Positions 54,055 to 61,574 of a stretch of 64,000 bases of DNA are shown here, piece by piece (position 1 is the stretch's first letter; every line of letters starts with the position of its first letter). The translations under genes were made by a program, and so were the position numbers. The DNA lies in the NCBI RefSeq assembly GCF_026626635.1, contig NZ_JAPNKA010000001.1, positions 9,904,501-9,968,500 of the forward strand, written 5' to 3'. Under the pieces are notes generated by a model that saw nothing but the letters and a program-made list of their open reading frames with translations, had not been told where the DNA came from and searched no databases. The DNA is from Archangium lansingense (GTDB lineage: Bacteria > Myxococcota > Myxococcia > Myxococcales > Myxococcaceae).

Positions 54055-54128
54055 TCGGGGCGAGAGGATTTGAACCTCCGACCCCCTGCGCCCAAGGCAG
54101 GTGCGCTACCAGGCTGCGCTACGCCCCG
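54055..54128 (-). tRNA. tRNA-Pro (anticodon TGG)
   Basis: 74 bases; acceptor CGGGGCG/CGCCCCG with discriminator A, the C1-G72 pair usual for bacterial proline tRNA. Anticodon arm CCTGC-CTTGGGC-GCAGG gives TGG. First of the Pro-Arg-His-Arg run on the minus strand. Confidence 0.95.
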
Positions 54129-54193
54129 ATAAGGTCCAACCATTGTTGAACCATCCGGAACGGACGCGCAAGGCAAACATACCTGACACCTGC

Positions 54194-54802
54194 TCAGCCC
54201 CCGACAGGTCGTCCGCCAGCCATGGCTCTCAGGTGGGGCAGCATCTTCTGGAAGGCAACGCCCCGGTGAGAGATGCCCGCCTTCTCCTCGGCCGTCAGCT
54301 CCGCCATGCTCTTCCCCCCCGGCAGGATGAAGACCGGGTCGTAGCCGAAGCCATGGGAGCCGCGGGGCGAGTGGCCAATGCGTCCCTCGCAACGGCCCAC
54401 CTCGACGATGGCGCGACCCCCGCCCGGCTGCACCAGGCAGAGCGAGCACACGAAGGCCGCGGTGCGCTGGTCGTCCGGGACGCCCGACAGCTCGGCGAGC
54501 AGCTTCTCGTAGCGTGCCTTGTCGTCCCCTTGGGCGTAGCGCGCGGAGTGAACCCCGGGCCGGCCTCCCAGTGCGTCCACGCATAGCCCCGAGTCGTCCG
54601 CCAGTGCGGGCAACCCGGTGGCCGCGGAGTAGGCACGGGCCTTGATCTCGGCGTTCTCCTCGAAGGTGGCGCCGGACTCCTCGGGCTCGGGGATGGGCGG
54701 CAGGTCCTTGAGGGAGACCACCTCCACGGCGTCCCCCACGAGGCCGCGCAGCTCACGCAGCTTGCCCGCGTTGGAGGTGGCGAAAAGCAGGCGGGGCTTC
54801 AT
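54194..54802 (-). CDS. rdgB: XTP/dITP pyrophosphatase RdgB
   Basis: 202 residues of the HAM1/RdgB family, which removes non-canonical purine triphosphates. Marks: LLFATSNAGKLRELRGLV at the N-terminus, EESGATFEENAEIKARAY, ALADDSGLCVDALGGRPGVH, and SHGFGYDPVFILPGGKSMAE with SHRGVAFQKM near the end. ATG 54802 is the family start. It lies four bases downstream of rph on the same strand, a widely conserved pair. Confidence 0.97.
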   Translation of the reverse strand: MKPRLLFATSNAGKLRELRGLVGDAVEVVSLKDLPPIPEPEESGATFEENAEIKARAYSAATGLPALADDSGLCVDALGGRPGVHSARYAQGDDKARYEKLLAELSGVPDDQRTAAFVCSLCLVQPGGGRAIVEVGRCEGRIGHSPRGSHGFGYDPVFILPGGKSMAELTAEEKAGISHRGVAFQKMLPHLRAMAGGRPVGG

Positions 54803-54806
54803 GGCA

Positions 54807-55523
54807 TCACCCTCCGAGCACCTTCTGCTGGGCCTCGGTGAGCAGGCGGATGGTGGCCAGTCCCGCATCCAGCATGGCGTCCATCGTCTTGCGGTCGAAG
54901 AGCTGGTGCTCGGCGGTGCCCTGCACCTCGACGATGCGGCCGTCTCCGGTGGCCACCAGGTTCAGGTCCACGTCGGCGGAGGAGTCCTCGTCGTAGTCGA
55001 GGTCCACCCGCACCTCGCCCTTCACCACGCCCACGGACACGGCGGCGAGCGGGGTGAGCTTCGGCATGCGGGGCATCACCCCGTCCTTGTGCAGCTTGCG
55101 CAGGGCGAGCACCAGGGCCACGTAGGCACCCGTGATGGAGGCGGTGCGGGTGCCGCCGTCCGCCTGGAGGACATCACAGTCCAGAGTGAAGGTGCGCACG
55201 CCCAGGCCCGGCAGGTCCACCGCGGCGCGCATGGAGCGGCCGATGAGCCGCTGAATCTCGAGCGTGCGACCGGTCTGCTTGCCCTTGGCCGCCTCGCGCT
55301 GAGTGCGGGTGTGCGTGGAGCGCGGCAGCATGCCGTACTCGGCCGTCACCCAGCCGGAGCCCTTGCCCAACAGGTGCGGCGGCACCTTCTCCTCCACCGA
55401 GCAGGTGACGAGCACGCGCGTGTGACCGAACTCCACCTGGGTCGAGCCCTCGGCATGACGGGTGATACCAGGGGTCAGGGTGACGGGGCGCATGTCCAGC
55501 GCCCCACGGTTGAAGGACCGCAT
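54807..55523 (-). CDS. rph: ribonuclease PH
   Basis: 238 residues, full length. Marks: RPVTLTPGITRHAEGSTQVE, GWVTAEYGMLPRSTHTRTQR, the phosphate-binding QRLIGRSMRAAVDL, and TLDCDVLQADGGTRTASITG. Trims the 3' ends of tRNA precursors using phosphate. It is the first gene of rph-rdgB and lies close to the tRNA cluster. Confidence 0.98.
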   Translation of the reverse strand: MRSFNRGALDMRPVTLTPGITRHAEGSTQVEFGHTRVLVTCSVEEKVPPHLLGKGSGWVTAEYGMLPRSTHTRTQREAAKGKQTGRTLEIQRLIGRSMRAAVDLPGLGVRTFTLDCDVLQADGGTRTASITGAYVALVLALRKLHKDGVMPRMPKLTPLAAVSVGVVKGEVRVDLDYDEDSSADVDLNLVATGDGRIVEVQGTAEHQLFDRKTMDAMLDAGLATIRLLTEAQQKVLGG

Positions 55524-55606
55524 GGGAAGGCTCCTCGGAAAGGGTAATGGGCCCGGCTCTCTAGCAGACGAGGTGCCCCGCTGTCCGTTGCGAGCGCGCG
55601 CTTCTG

Positions 55607-56416
55607 TCAGGGCGCCGCGGGAGCCGCCACCTTCGGGCCCTTCGGGGCATCGCGCCGGCGCACCTCGGCCAGGAAGGCCTTCACGCCCTCGGTGATGGCG
55701 GTGGCGAGCCGCTCCTGGTACTCGGCGCGAGCCAGCCGGCCCCCCTCCTCCGGATGCGAGATGTAGCCAATCTCCACGAGGACGGCGGGGGCCTCGACAC
55801 CGTTGAGCACGTAGAACGGCGCCTGCAGCACCCCCCGGTCCGAGCTGCCCGTGGCCGCGATGAGCTTCTGGTGGATGGCGTATGCCAGGCGCGAGGAGTC
55901 CTGGTGCGCCTCGGTCCTCGCCAGGTCATGGAGAATGAAGGCCAGCGTGGAGTCACCCCGCGCCCCCCGTGCCGCTGGGGCCTCGGCGTTCTCGCGGTCC
56001 GCCGCCGCTCGCGCAGTGGCGTTGGAGGCATTGGCCGAGAGGAAGTACGTCTCGATGCCCTGGACGCGCGCGCGCGTGCGCCGGGTGGGCATGGCGTTGC
56101 AGTGGATGGACACGAAGAGGTCCGGCCGCTGTTTGTTCGAGAACTCCACCCGCTCGCCCAGGGGCAGGAACTGGTCCTCGTCCCGCGTCATCAGCACCTG
56201 CGCCCCGAGTTCCTCCTCCAGATGATCCCTCAGCCGACGGGCCACCTGGAGCGACACGTCCTTCTCGAGCAGACCCGTGGGGCTCGTCGCCCCGCCCTGG
56301 TCACCGCCATGGCCGGGGTCCACCACGATGCGCGCGGGGCGCTCGGCCGCACGAGAGGACGCCGGCAGGCTGAGGACAACGAGGGTGCCGAGGACAGCAG
56401 TCAGACGGAGCATCAT
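55607..56416 (-). CDS. N-acetylmuramoyl-L-alanine amidase (Amidase_3)
   Basis: 269 residues, signal peptide MMLRLTAVLGTLVVLSLPASSRAA broken here at SRAA. Catalytic domain: IVVDPGHGGDQGGATSPTG (zinc His), EKDVSLQVARRL, LFVSIHCNAMPTR (His) and LVEIGYISHPEEG (Glu). Cleaves the amide between MurNAc and the stem peptide. There are no cell-wall targeting repeats, so it is the short periplasmic form. A disordered Ala/Pro-Lys end follows. Confidence 0.95.
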   Translation of the reverse strand: MMLRLTAVLGTLVVLSLPASSRAAERPARIVVDPGHGGDQGGATSPTGLLEKDVSLQVARRLRDHLEEELGAQVLMTRDEDQFLPLGERVEFSNKQRPDLFVSIHCNAMPTRRTRARVQGIETYFLSANASNATARAAADRENAEAPAARGARGDSTLAFILHDLARTEAHQDSSRLAYAIHQKLIAATGSSDRGVLQAPFYVLNGVEAPAVLVEIGYISHPEEGGRLARAEYQERLATAITEGVKAFLAEVRRRDAPKGPKVAAPAAP

Positions 56417-56454
56417 GCCAACACCGGATGCTACCGGAGGTGGCGGACCCCTCG

Positions 56455-57507
56455 CTATCCGACGACTTCGATGCCCGTCCGGCCCTCGCCCACCTCGCCG
56501 ATGAGGGCTACATCTACTCCGGCCCGCTCCAACGCTCGATACGCCTTGGCCACGTCACGCGCCGGCACCGCGGCCAACAGGCCGCCGTTCGTCTGCGCGT
56601 CGGCGAGCACCCACTGGATGTCCTCGGGCAGACCCTTGGGAAAGCGCACCTTCTTCCCCACGTGGGCGAGGTTGGACTTCGTCCCGCCCGGCACCACGCC
56701 CTGCTGCGCCAGCGCCGGCACCTCCGAGATGATGGGGATGCGCTCCAGGTCCAGGAAGGCCTTCGTCTTCGCCCCCTTCATCATCTCCAGCAGGTGCCCC
56801 AGCAGCCCGTAGCCCGTCACATCCGTGAGGGCGTTCACCTTGAACTTGCCCGAGGCGAACACCTCACCCGACTTCTTATTCAGCTCCGACATCAGCGCCA
56901 CCACGCGCGACGTCAGCTCCTTGGAGGCCACCCCACGCTTGATGGCCGTGGTCGCGATGCCCGAGCCCAGAGGCTTCGTCAGCATCAGCACGTCCCCCGG
57001 CTTCGCCCCGGCGTTCGTCAGCACCTTCTTCGGGTGCACCTGGCCCGTCACCGCCAGCCCGTACTTCGGCTCGGGATCCTGCACCGAGTGCCCACCCAGG
57101 ATGGGGATGCCCGCCTCGTCCGCCTTCGCCTGGCCTCCCGCCAGAATGCGCGACAGCTCCTCCATGGGCCGATCCTTCGGGAAGCCCACCAGATTGAGCG
57201 CGAACAGGGGCTTTGCCCCCATGGCATAGATGTCCGACAGCGCGTTCGCCGCCGCGATGGCCCCGAACTGGTACGGGTCGTCCACCACCGGCGGGAAGAA
57301 GTCCACCGTGCTCACCAGCGCCATTCCCGGCGCCACTCGATACACGGCCGCGTCATCGTTGGTGTTGAAGCCCACCAGCGCCCTCGTATCCTTCGAAGTC
57401 TTTAGTTGGCGCAGGACCTGCGCCAGATCCGCGGCGCGGATTTTCGCCGCTCAACCCGCGCAATGCGCCAGCTCCGTCAGCCGGCGCGGCTTCTGCTCTT
57501 CCGACAC
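56455..57507 (-). CDS. selD: selenide, water dikinase SelD, selenoprotein with in-frame TGA
   Basis: 350 residues when TGA 57453-57451 is read as selenocysteine (residue 19). From GTG 57507 (GAGG six bases upstream) the frame reads SEEQKPRRLTELAHCAG-U-AAKIRAADLAQVL and then LVGFNTNDDAAVY. The AG-U-AAK context is that of known selenocysteine SelD proteins, the U replacing the catalytic Cys 17 of E. coli SelD. The following DDAAVYRV, FGAIAAANALSDIYAMG, GGHSVQDPEPKYGLAVTG, VNALTDVTGYGLLGHLLEM and ADAQTNGGLLAAV cover the whole enzyme. It makes selenophosphate from selenide and ATP for selenocysteine tRNA. A hairpin like the fdhF SECIS lies downstream of the TGA. Without readthrough the open frame starts only at 57375 and lacks the active site. 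Confidence 0.92.
57407..57425 (-). promoter_or_regulatory. SECIS-like hairpin in selD
   Basis: On the minus strand TGGCGCAG-GTC-CTGCGCCA, eight pairs, begins 25 bases after the TGA. The apex GCAGGTCCTGC is nearly the fdhF SECIS apex GCAGGTCTGC that SelB binds. Confidence 0.75.
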
Positions 57508-57549
57508 AGTGGACCTCGTTACCAGGGATGAACCCGGGGTTCTCGATAC

Positions 57550-57582
57550 CCTCACCCCGACCCTCTCCCGAGGGGAGAGGGA
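57550..57582 (+). repeat. dispersed palindromic repeat, copy D
   Basis: CCCTCACCC-CGA-CCCTCTCCC-GAGGGGAGAGGG, between the FHA gene and selD. The hairpin loop end is shifted by one base relative to other copies. Confidence 0.85.
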
Positions 57583-57600
57583 GGAGTGGTTGGGGAGTGG

Positions 57601-58551
57601 CTAGCTGGCGCGCACGTAGTCGCGCTTGATGAGTTGTAGCACCGCCTCGGCCGCCTGCACGTCGTCCTGCTCCGAGTGGTTCAACACCCCACCCAACGAG
57701 CCGTAGTTGTGCACCTGCTGCAACACGTCCAGCAGCTCCGGCGTCAGCTCCCGCAGCGGCGCCGTCATCGGCATCGCCAGCATGAGCTGCGTGCTCATCG
57801 ACGGCAGATCCTTCTGGATGCGCTTGTACTCGTCCAACTGCCTCAGCGCGTCCATCAGCAGCGCCTCGGTCGACGAGTCCAGCTCCACCATGAACTCCTG
57901 CGGATCCGCCGGCCTCAGCTCGAAGTCACCCTGCTCCCAGGTGACAATTCGGTTGAAGCTCTTCTGCGGCCCCAGGTTGTGGTTCTCGTCGATGACCGCG
58001 TAGTACACGCGGCCCTGGCGCAGGTAGATCTTCCCCTCGTGGTCGTTGCTGACCACCAGCACGCCGTTCTTCTTCGACGTGTGGAAGAGCTGCAGCAGGT
58101 CCGGCAGCGGAATCTCCTCGATCTTCCCCGTCATCGACGAGGCCTTCGTCGAGGTGCGCGCCGCCTGTACCGCCACCTCCTCCAGGCGCTGCTTGGCCAC
58201 CACCTCGTCGACCTCGCCCGCCCCGGCGCCCTGCAGGATGAGCTTGAGGATGGAGGTCCCGATGAGGATGCGGTCCCCCTCCTTGAGCGTCGCCTGCTTC
58301 ACCTTCTCGCCGTTGACGAACGTGCCGTTCGTCGAGCCGAGATCCTCGATGGAGATCTGCCCGACCCCGCTGACCATGATGCGCGCGTGCTTGCGCGACA
58401 CCATGTCCTCGACGAGCACCATGTCCAGCTCGCTCGATCGGCCGATGACGATCTGCTTCTCCGCCTTCAGCGGGAACTCACCGCCCTGGTACTTGCCGGA
58501 GATGAACTTGAGCGCGTACGTCTTCGCCGGCGATCCACTCGGAGTGCTCAC
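57601..58551 (-). CDS. FHA domain and DUF4388 protein
   Basis: 316 residues from GTG 58551. The N-terminal FHA domain (VIGRSSELDMVLVEDMVSRK, HARIMVSGVGQISIEDLGST, NGTFVNGEKV) binds phosphothreonine. After a linker the DUF4388/PATAN domain follows (MTGKIEEIPLPDLLQLFHTS, GKIYLRQGRVYYAVIDENHN, WEQGDFELRP). The pairing suits a signalling adaptor acting downstream of Ser/Thr kinases, which are many in this genome. No signal peptide, so cytoplasmic. Its neighbours do not form an obvious operon with it. Confidence 0.92.
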   Translation of the reverse strand: MSTPSGSPAKTYALKFISGKYQGGEFPLKAEKQIVIGRSSELDMVLVEDMVSRKHARIMVSGVGQISIEDLGSTNGTFVNGEKVKQATLKEGDRILIGTSILKLILQGAGAGEVDEVVAKQRLEEVAVQAARTSTKASSMTGKIEEIPLPDLLQLFHTSKKNGVLVVSNDHEGKIYLRQGRVYYAVIDENHNLGPQKSFNRIVTWEQGDFELRPADPQEFMVELDSSTEALLMDALRQLDEYKRIQKDLPSMSTQLMLAMPMTAPLRELTPELLDVLQQVHNYGSLGGVLNHSEQDDVQAAEAVLQLIKRDYVRAS

Positions 58552-58654
58552 GGTGCTACGACCTCGATGATGAGTGTTGCCATGGACCTCAGCCTCCGTC
58601 CCTCCACCTCATCCGTCCCACCCCAGCTGAGCCCTGCTGAGAACGGCGCCTAGC

Positions 58655-59368
58655 CTACATGAGACTGGACGAAAACAAGAATTCCTCTCTGTTGCGAATC
58701 AGCGAGAATCGGCGCTGGCCCTTCTCGTCCACAGGCCTTGAAGGCAGCTGTCCCTCCAATCGCCACTCCTCGCTGGCCACCGCCTCGTCCCGCTCGAGCC
58801 GCAGGAGCCATCGCTCCGCCCGGTAGCGGCGCCTCTGGAGCTCCAGCACCCGCGCCAGCTCCGCCTCCCCTCCCCCCGTGGTGGACTCCAGGCCCGGTGC
58901 CAAGAGGCCCGCCAGCGCCTCGCGGTTTCCCGCCTCCAGCGCCCGGCGCCGCAACTCCAGCGCCCTCACCACCGCCGCCAGCCGGGGCGCCGCCAGATCC
59001 TCTGGCACCCACTCCCGCCCTCGAAGAACGAAAGGCACCCGCTCCACTCCCAGGGAGCTGATCTCCGTGCGGCCCAGCTGGCCATCGAAGTCCAGGGTCG
59101 CCCAGGCCACGGCCCGCTCCCCTCCGGGCTCCACGTTGACGGTGATGCGCGCGAAGTGGTGCTTCCGGGACTCGAGCGGCGCCTCCACCCCGGGCAGGGT
59201 CATGGACAACCCCTCCCGCTCGGTGCCCTTCAGGAAGGTGATGATCTCCGCCTCGGGCCCCGCGGCCACTCCCAACAGACGGGGGACGAGCACCACCATG
59301 GCGGCTGAAGAGGCCAGCACGATGATGAGTACCCCGCCCAGCCGGCTCCAGTCCTCGGAGCTCCTCAC
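58655..59368 (-). CDS. hypothetical membrane-anchored protein
   Basis: 237 residues from GTG 59368, with one N-terminal transmembrane helix (GGVLIIVLASSAAMVVLVPRLL, broken here for length at VPRLL) and a mature domain rich in Leu/Arg/Glu. It resembles a NTF2-like or DUF4440-type fold only loosely; no catalytic motif is seen. Its start overlaps the bamD stop by four bases, so it is in an operon with bamD and may take part in envelope biogenesis. Confidence 0.75.
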   Translation of the reverse strand: MRSSEDWSRLGGVLIIVLASSAAMVVLVPRLLGVAAGPEAEIITFLKGTEREGLSMTLPGVEAPLESRKHHFARITVNVEPGGERAVAWATLDFDGQLGRTEISSLGVERVPFVLRGREWVPEDLAAPRLAAVVRALELRRRALEAGNREALAGLLAPGLESTTGGGEAELARVLELQRRRYRAERWLLRLERDEAVASEEWRLEGQLPSRPVDEKGQRRFSLIRNREEFLFSSSLM

Positions 59369-60144
59369 GAGCCCATCATCCGCCGGGCCCGCTCGGCGGC
59401 GGGAGTCCCCGGCAGGCGCTCGATGACCCTCTGCAGCGTCTGCCGGGCCTTCTCCGCGTCGTTGAGCTTCACGTAGGCCTCATGGAGCTCGAAGAGGGCC
59501 TCCTCCTCGAGCGAGGTGCCCGGGTAGCTCGTCAACAGCCCCTCCAACCGCTGCACCACGGCCTTCCAGCGCTCGCGCTTGGCGTAGAAGGAGGCCACGT
59601 ACAGCTCGTGCTCGGCCAGCTTCAGGCGCGTCTGCTCGAGCTTCTCCTTCGCCTCGGGGACGTACTGGGAGTTGGGGTACTGGCGGACGAAGTCGTTGAG
59701 GGACACCAGCGCCGCCTTCACCTCGGTCTGATCCTTCTCCGTCGAGGGAGGCAGGATGAAGAGGTCCGCGGGGATGTCCGCGAAGTGGGTGAGCGCCGCC
59801 CGGTACGCGGCGTAGTCCACCTTGGCGTGAGTGGGGTGGAGCTTGATGAAGGACTGGAACTTCTCGCGTGCCTCCGGGTACGCCTCCTGGGCAAAGGCGA
59901 GGTCCGCCAGCTTCAGCTCAGCCTCGTTGGCCACCTCGAGGTAGGGGTACTTGGTCCGGACGTGCTCGTAGTACCGCTCGGCCTGAAGGAAGTCCTTCCG
60001 ATCCAGGGCCTCGTCGCCCAATTGGAGGTTGGAGGCGGCATCCGCGCCGAAGTCCGGATCCCCGGCCTGGCCGGAGGAGAGGGCCGCGCAGCCGGCGGCG
60101 GTACACAGGAGGGCAGTCAGGCAGACAGCTCGAAGGAAACGCAT
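59365..60144 (-). CDS. bamD: outer membrane protein assembly factor BamD
   Basis: 259 residues, lipoprotein signal MRFLRAVCLTALLCTAAGC with Cys 19. Five TPR-like repeats are visible (ERYYEHVRTKYPYLEVANEA, REKFQSFIKLHPTHAKVDYA, LNDFVRQYPNSQYVPEAKEK, then two more). Length and order fit BamD, the essential lipoprotein of the BAM complex that inserts outer-membrane barrels. The typical RxGLCxxxxA-like N-terminal pattern is not needed in this group. The next gene overlaps its stop. Confidence 0.9.
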   Translation of the reverse strand: MRFLRAVCLTALLCTAAGCAALSSGQAGDPDFGADAASNLQLGDEALDRKDFLQAERYYEHVRTKYPYLEVANEAELKLADLAFAQEAYPEAREKFQSFIKLHPTHAKVDYAAYRAALTHFADIPADLFILPPSTEKDQTEVKAALVSLNDFVRQYPNSQYVPEAKEKLEQTRLKLAEHELYVASFYAKRERWKAVVQRLEGLLTSYPGTSLEEEALFELHEAYVKLNDAEKARQTLQRVIERLPGTPAAERARRMMGS

Positions 60145-60159
60145 GGGTAGGGAAGCAAG

Positions 60160-60666
60160 CTAATCTTCCGGACCCGAAGGTTCCAGCGTCGCGTCACCGA
60201 GTACCCGATGGATGACGTCCTCGGAGAAGCCCCGGCTGAACAGGAGACGGCCGGCCCGGGCATGCTCCTTGGGCCCCAGCTTCCGGCCGAGCAGCCCCCG
60301 CCGCTCCAGCACCTGACGCGCGGTGGCCTCCGCATCGAACTCCACTGTCTCACGGGCATTGGCCACCGCTTCGCTCGCCGCCTCGCGACTCAGCCCATGC
60401 GCCTGGAGCCGCTGCTCTACATCCTGGGGGCCATACTTGCCCTTCTGCAGCAACACCGCCGCCCGCTCCTGAGCGAAACGCTCGTCATCCAGGTACCCCC
60501 AGCCCGCCACCTGCTCCAGCGCCGCCTTGCGCACCGGCTCGGAGAAGCCCTTGCGCTCGAGTGCCGTCAGCAGCTCGTGCCGGCTGCGGGCTCGCGCGGC
60601 CAACAGTCGCAGGCACGCGTCCGTCGCACGTTTGACTTCCTCGGGGGTGGCTTCCTCGGAGTCCAT
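60160..60666 (-). CDS. recX: regulatory protein RecX
   Basis: 168 residues from ATG 60666. Three RecX three-helix repeats: CLRLLAARARSRHELLTALE, GYLDDERFAQERAAVLLQKG with KYGPQDVEQRLQAHGLS, and ARQVLERRGLLGRKLGPKEH. It limits RecA filament extension. recA is not in the window. A longer reading start at 60702 lies within the divergent gene's promoter region. It is 15 bases upstream of bamD on the same strand. Confidence 0.93.
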   Translation of the reverse strand: MDSEEATPEEVKRATDACLRLLAARARSRHELLTALERKGFSEPVRKAALEQVAGWGYLDDERFAQERAAVLLQKGKYGPQDVEQRLQAHGLSREAASEAVANARETVEFDAEATARQVLERRGLLGRKLGPKEHARAGRLLFSRGFSEDVIHRVLGDATLEPSGPED

Positions 60667-60700
60667 CGCCTGCTCTCTAGCATGTGGTAACAGGCGCGGC

Positions 60701-61441
60701 ATGCACCCCCTGATTGCCCGCTACCTCAGCCCCGAAGCCGCCCGTGAGACTCTCGAGAAGGAGAAGAACGGAGAGCTGCTCGAGCCCGAGGAGAGGCTCT
60801 TCGCCCAAACCGCCGCCGCCCACCCCGACAAGCGCAACGAGCTGGTGGGAGGCAAAGGCAAGCGCCACCTCTCCTCGGACGCAGAGGCGGCGGTCGTCTT
60901 CCTGGCCGCCTACGCCGCCACGCGCGCCATCGCCGAGGACCCCGCCCTCAAGGACGCCACCCAGCAGGCCCGGAAGTCCCTCGAGTCCGAGGGCGCCAGC
61001 GAGGATGAGACGGATGCCTTCATCGCCTCCATCCTGCTGGAGGAAGCCTTCGGCTACGAGGAGGAGGTGGAGTCCTTCGACAGCTCCTACGTCCAGGAGA
61101 CGCTCGGCGAGGTACCCGCCTTGGCCGCCCTCACCCGCGAGCAGGTGGATGCCCTCATCCTCGGCTTCGAGAAGGGCGCCAAGGACGACTCGGAGCGGAC
61201 TGTCCGCGCGCACATCTCCCGGGCCCTGGTGAACATCGCCTGGGGCGAGGGGCCCACCCCCATCAACCCCGAGCACATGGAGGCGCTCTACGAGTCCGAG
61301 ATCGCCGACAAGCCCGAGGCCGAGATGGAGGCAGGGCTGCGCGCCACCGTGGACTTCCTCCAGGTGCTGGCCAAGGAGGGCCTTATCGGAACCCAGCGGC
61401 TCTCGCGCCTGCGCTCACAGCTCGGGGACGAGGAGGCGTGA
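60701..61441 (+). CDS. hypothetical acidic protein
   Basis: 246 residues from ATG 60701, divergent from recX. Very acidic and helical (EKEKNGELLEPEERLFAQTA, SESEGASEDETDAFIASILL-like middle, EEVESFDSSYVQETLGEVPA). There is no signal peptide, membrane helix or known motif, and no Cys or His cluster. I do not recognise a family. Codon use is like the neighbours', so it is a genuine, probably cytoplasmic gene. Followed at once by a pair of dispersed repeats. Confidence 0.75.
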   Translation: MHPLIARYLSPEAARETLEKEKNGELLEPEERLFAQTAAAHPDKRNELVGGKGKRHLSSDAEAAVVFLAAYAATRAIAEDPALKDATQQARKSLESEGASEDETDAFIASILLEEAFGYEEEVESFDSSYVQETLGEVPALAALTREQVDALILGFEKGAKDDSERTVRAHISRALVNIAWGEGPTPINPEHMEALYESEIADKPEAEMEAGLRATVDFLQVLAKEGLIGTQRLSRLRSQLGDEEA

Positions 61442-61452
61442 ATCGGGTTCAA

Positions 61453-61485
61453 CCCTCTCCCTCTGGGAGAGGGACGGGGTGAGGG
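61453..61485 (-). repeat. dispersed palindromic repeat, copy E
   Basis: On the minus strand CCCTCACCC-CGT-CCCTCTCCC-AGAGGGAGAGGG. It faces away from copy F, 44 bases further on. Confidence 0.85.
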
Positions 61486-61529
61486 TCTACGGCGCCTCGC
61501 GGTATGACGCGGATGCTCGCGGGGCAACA

Positions 61530-61563
61530 CCCTCACCCTAACCCTCTCCCAGAGGGAGAGGGG
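61530..61563 (+). repeat. dispersed palindromic repeat, copy F
   Basis: CCCTCACCC-TAA-CCCTCTCCC-AGAGGGAGAGGGG, 11 bases before the pilT stop. It differs from copy A by one base in the spacer and shares the AACACCCTCACCCTA context. Confidence 0.85.
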
Positions 61564-61574
61564 AATGGTGCTCC

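Noticed and set aside
56455..57375. selD starting at 57375
   Set aside because: That start lacks the catalytic segment; similarity continues upstream through TGA to GTG 57507.
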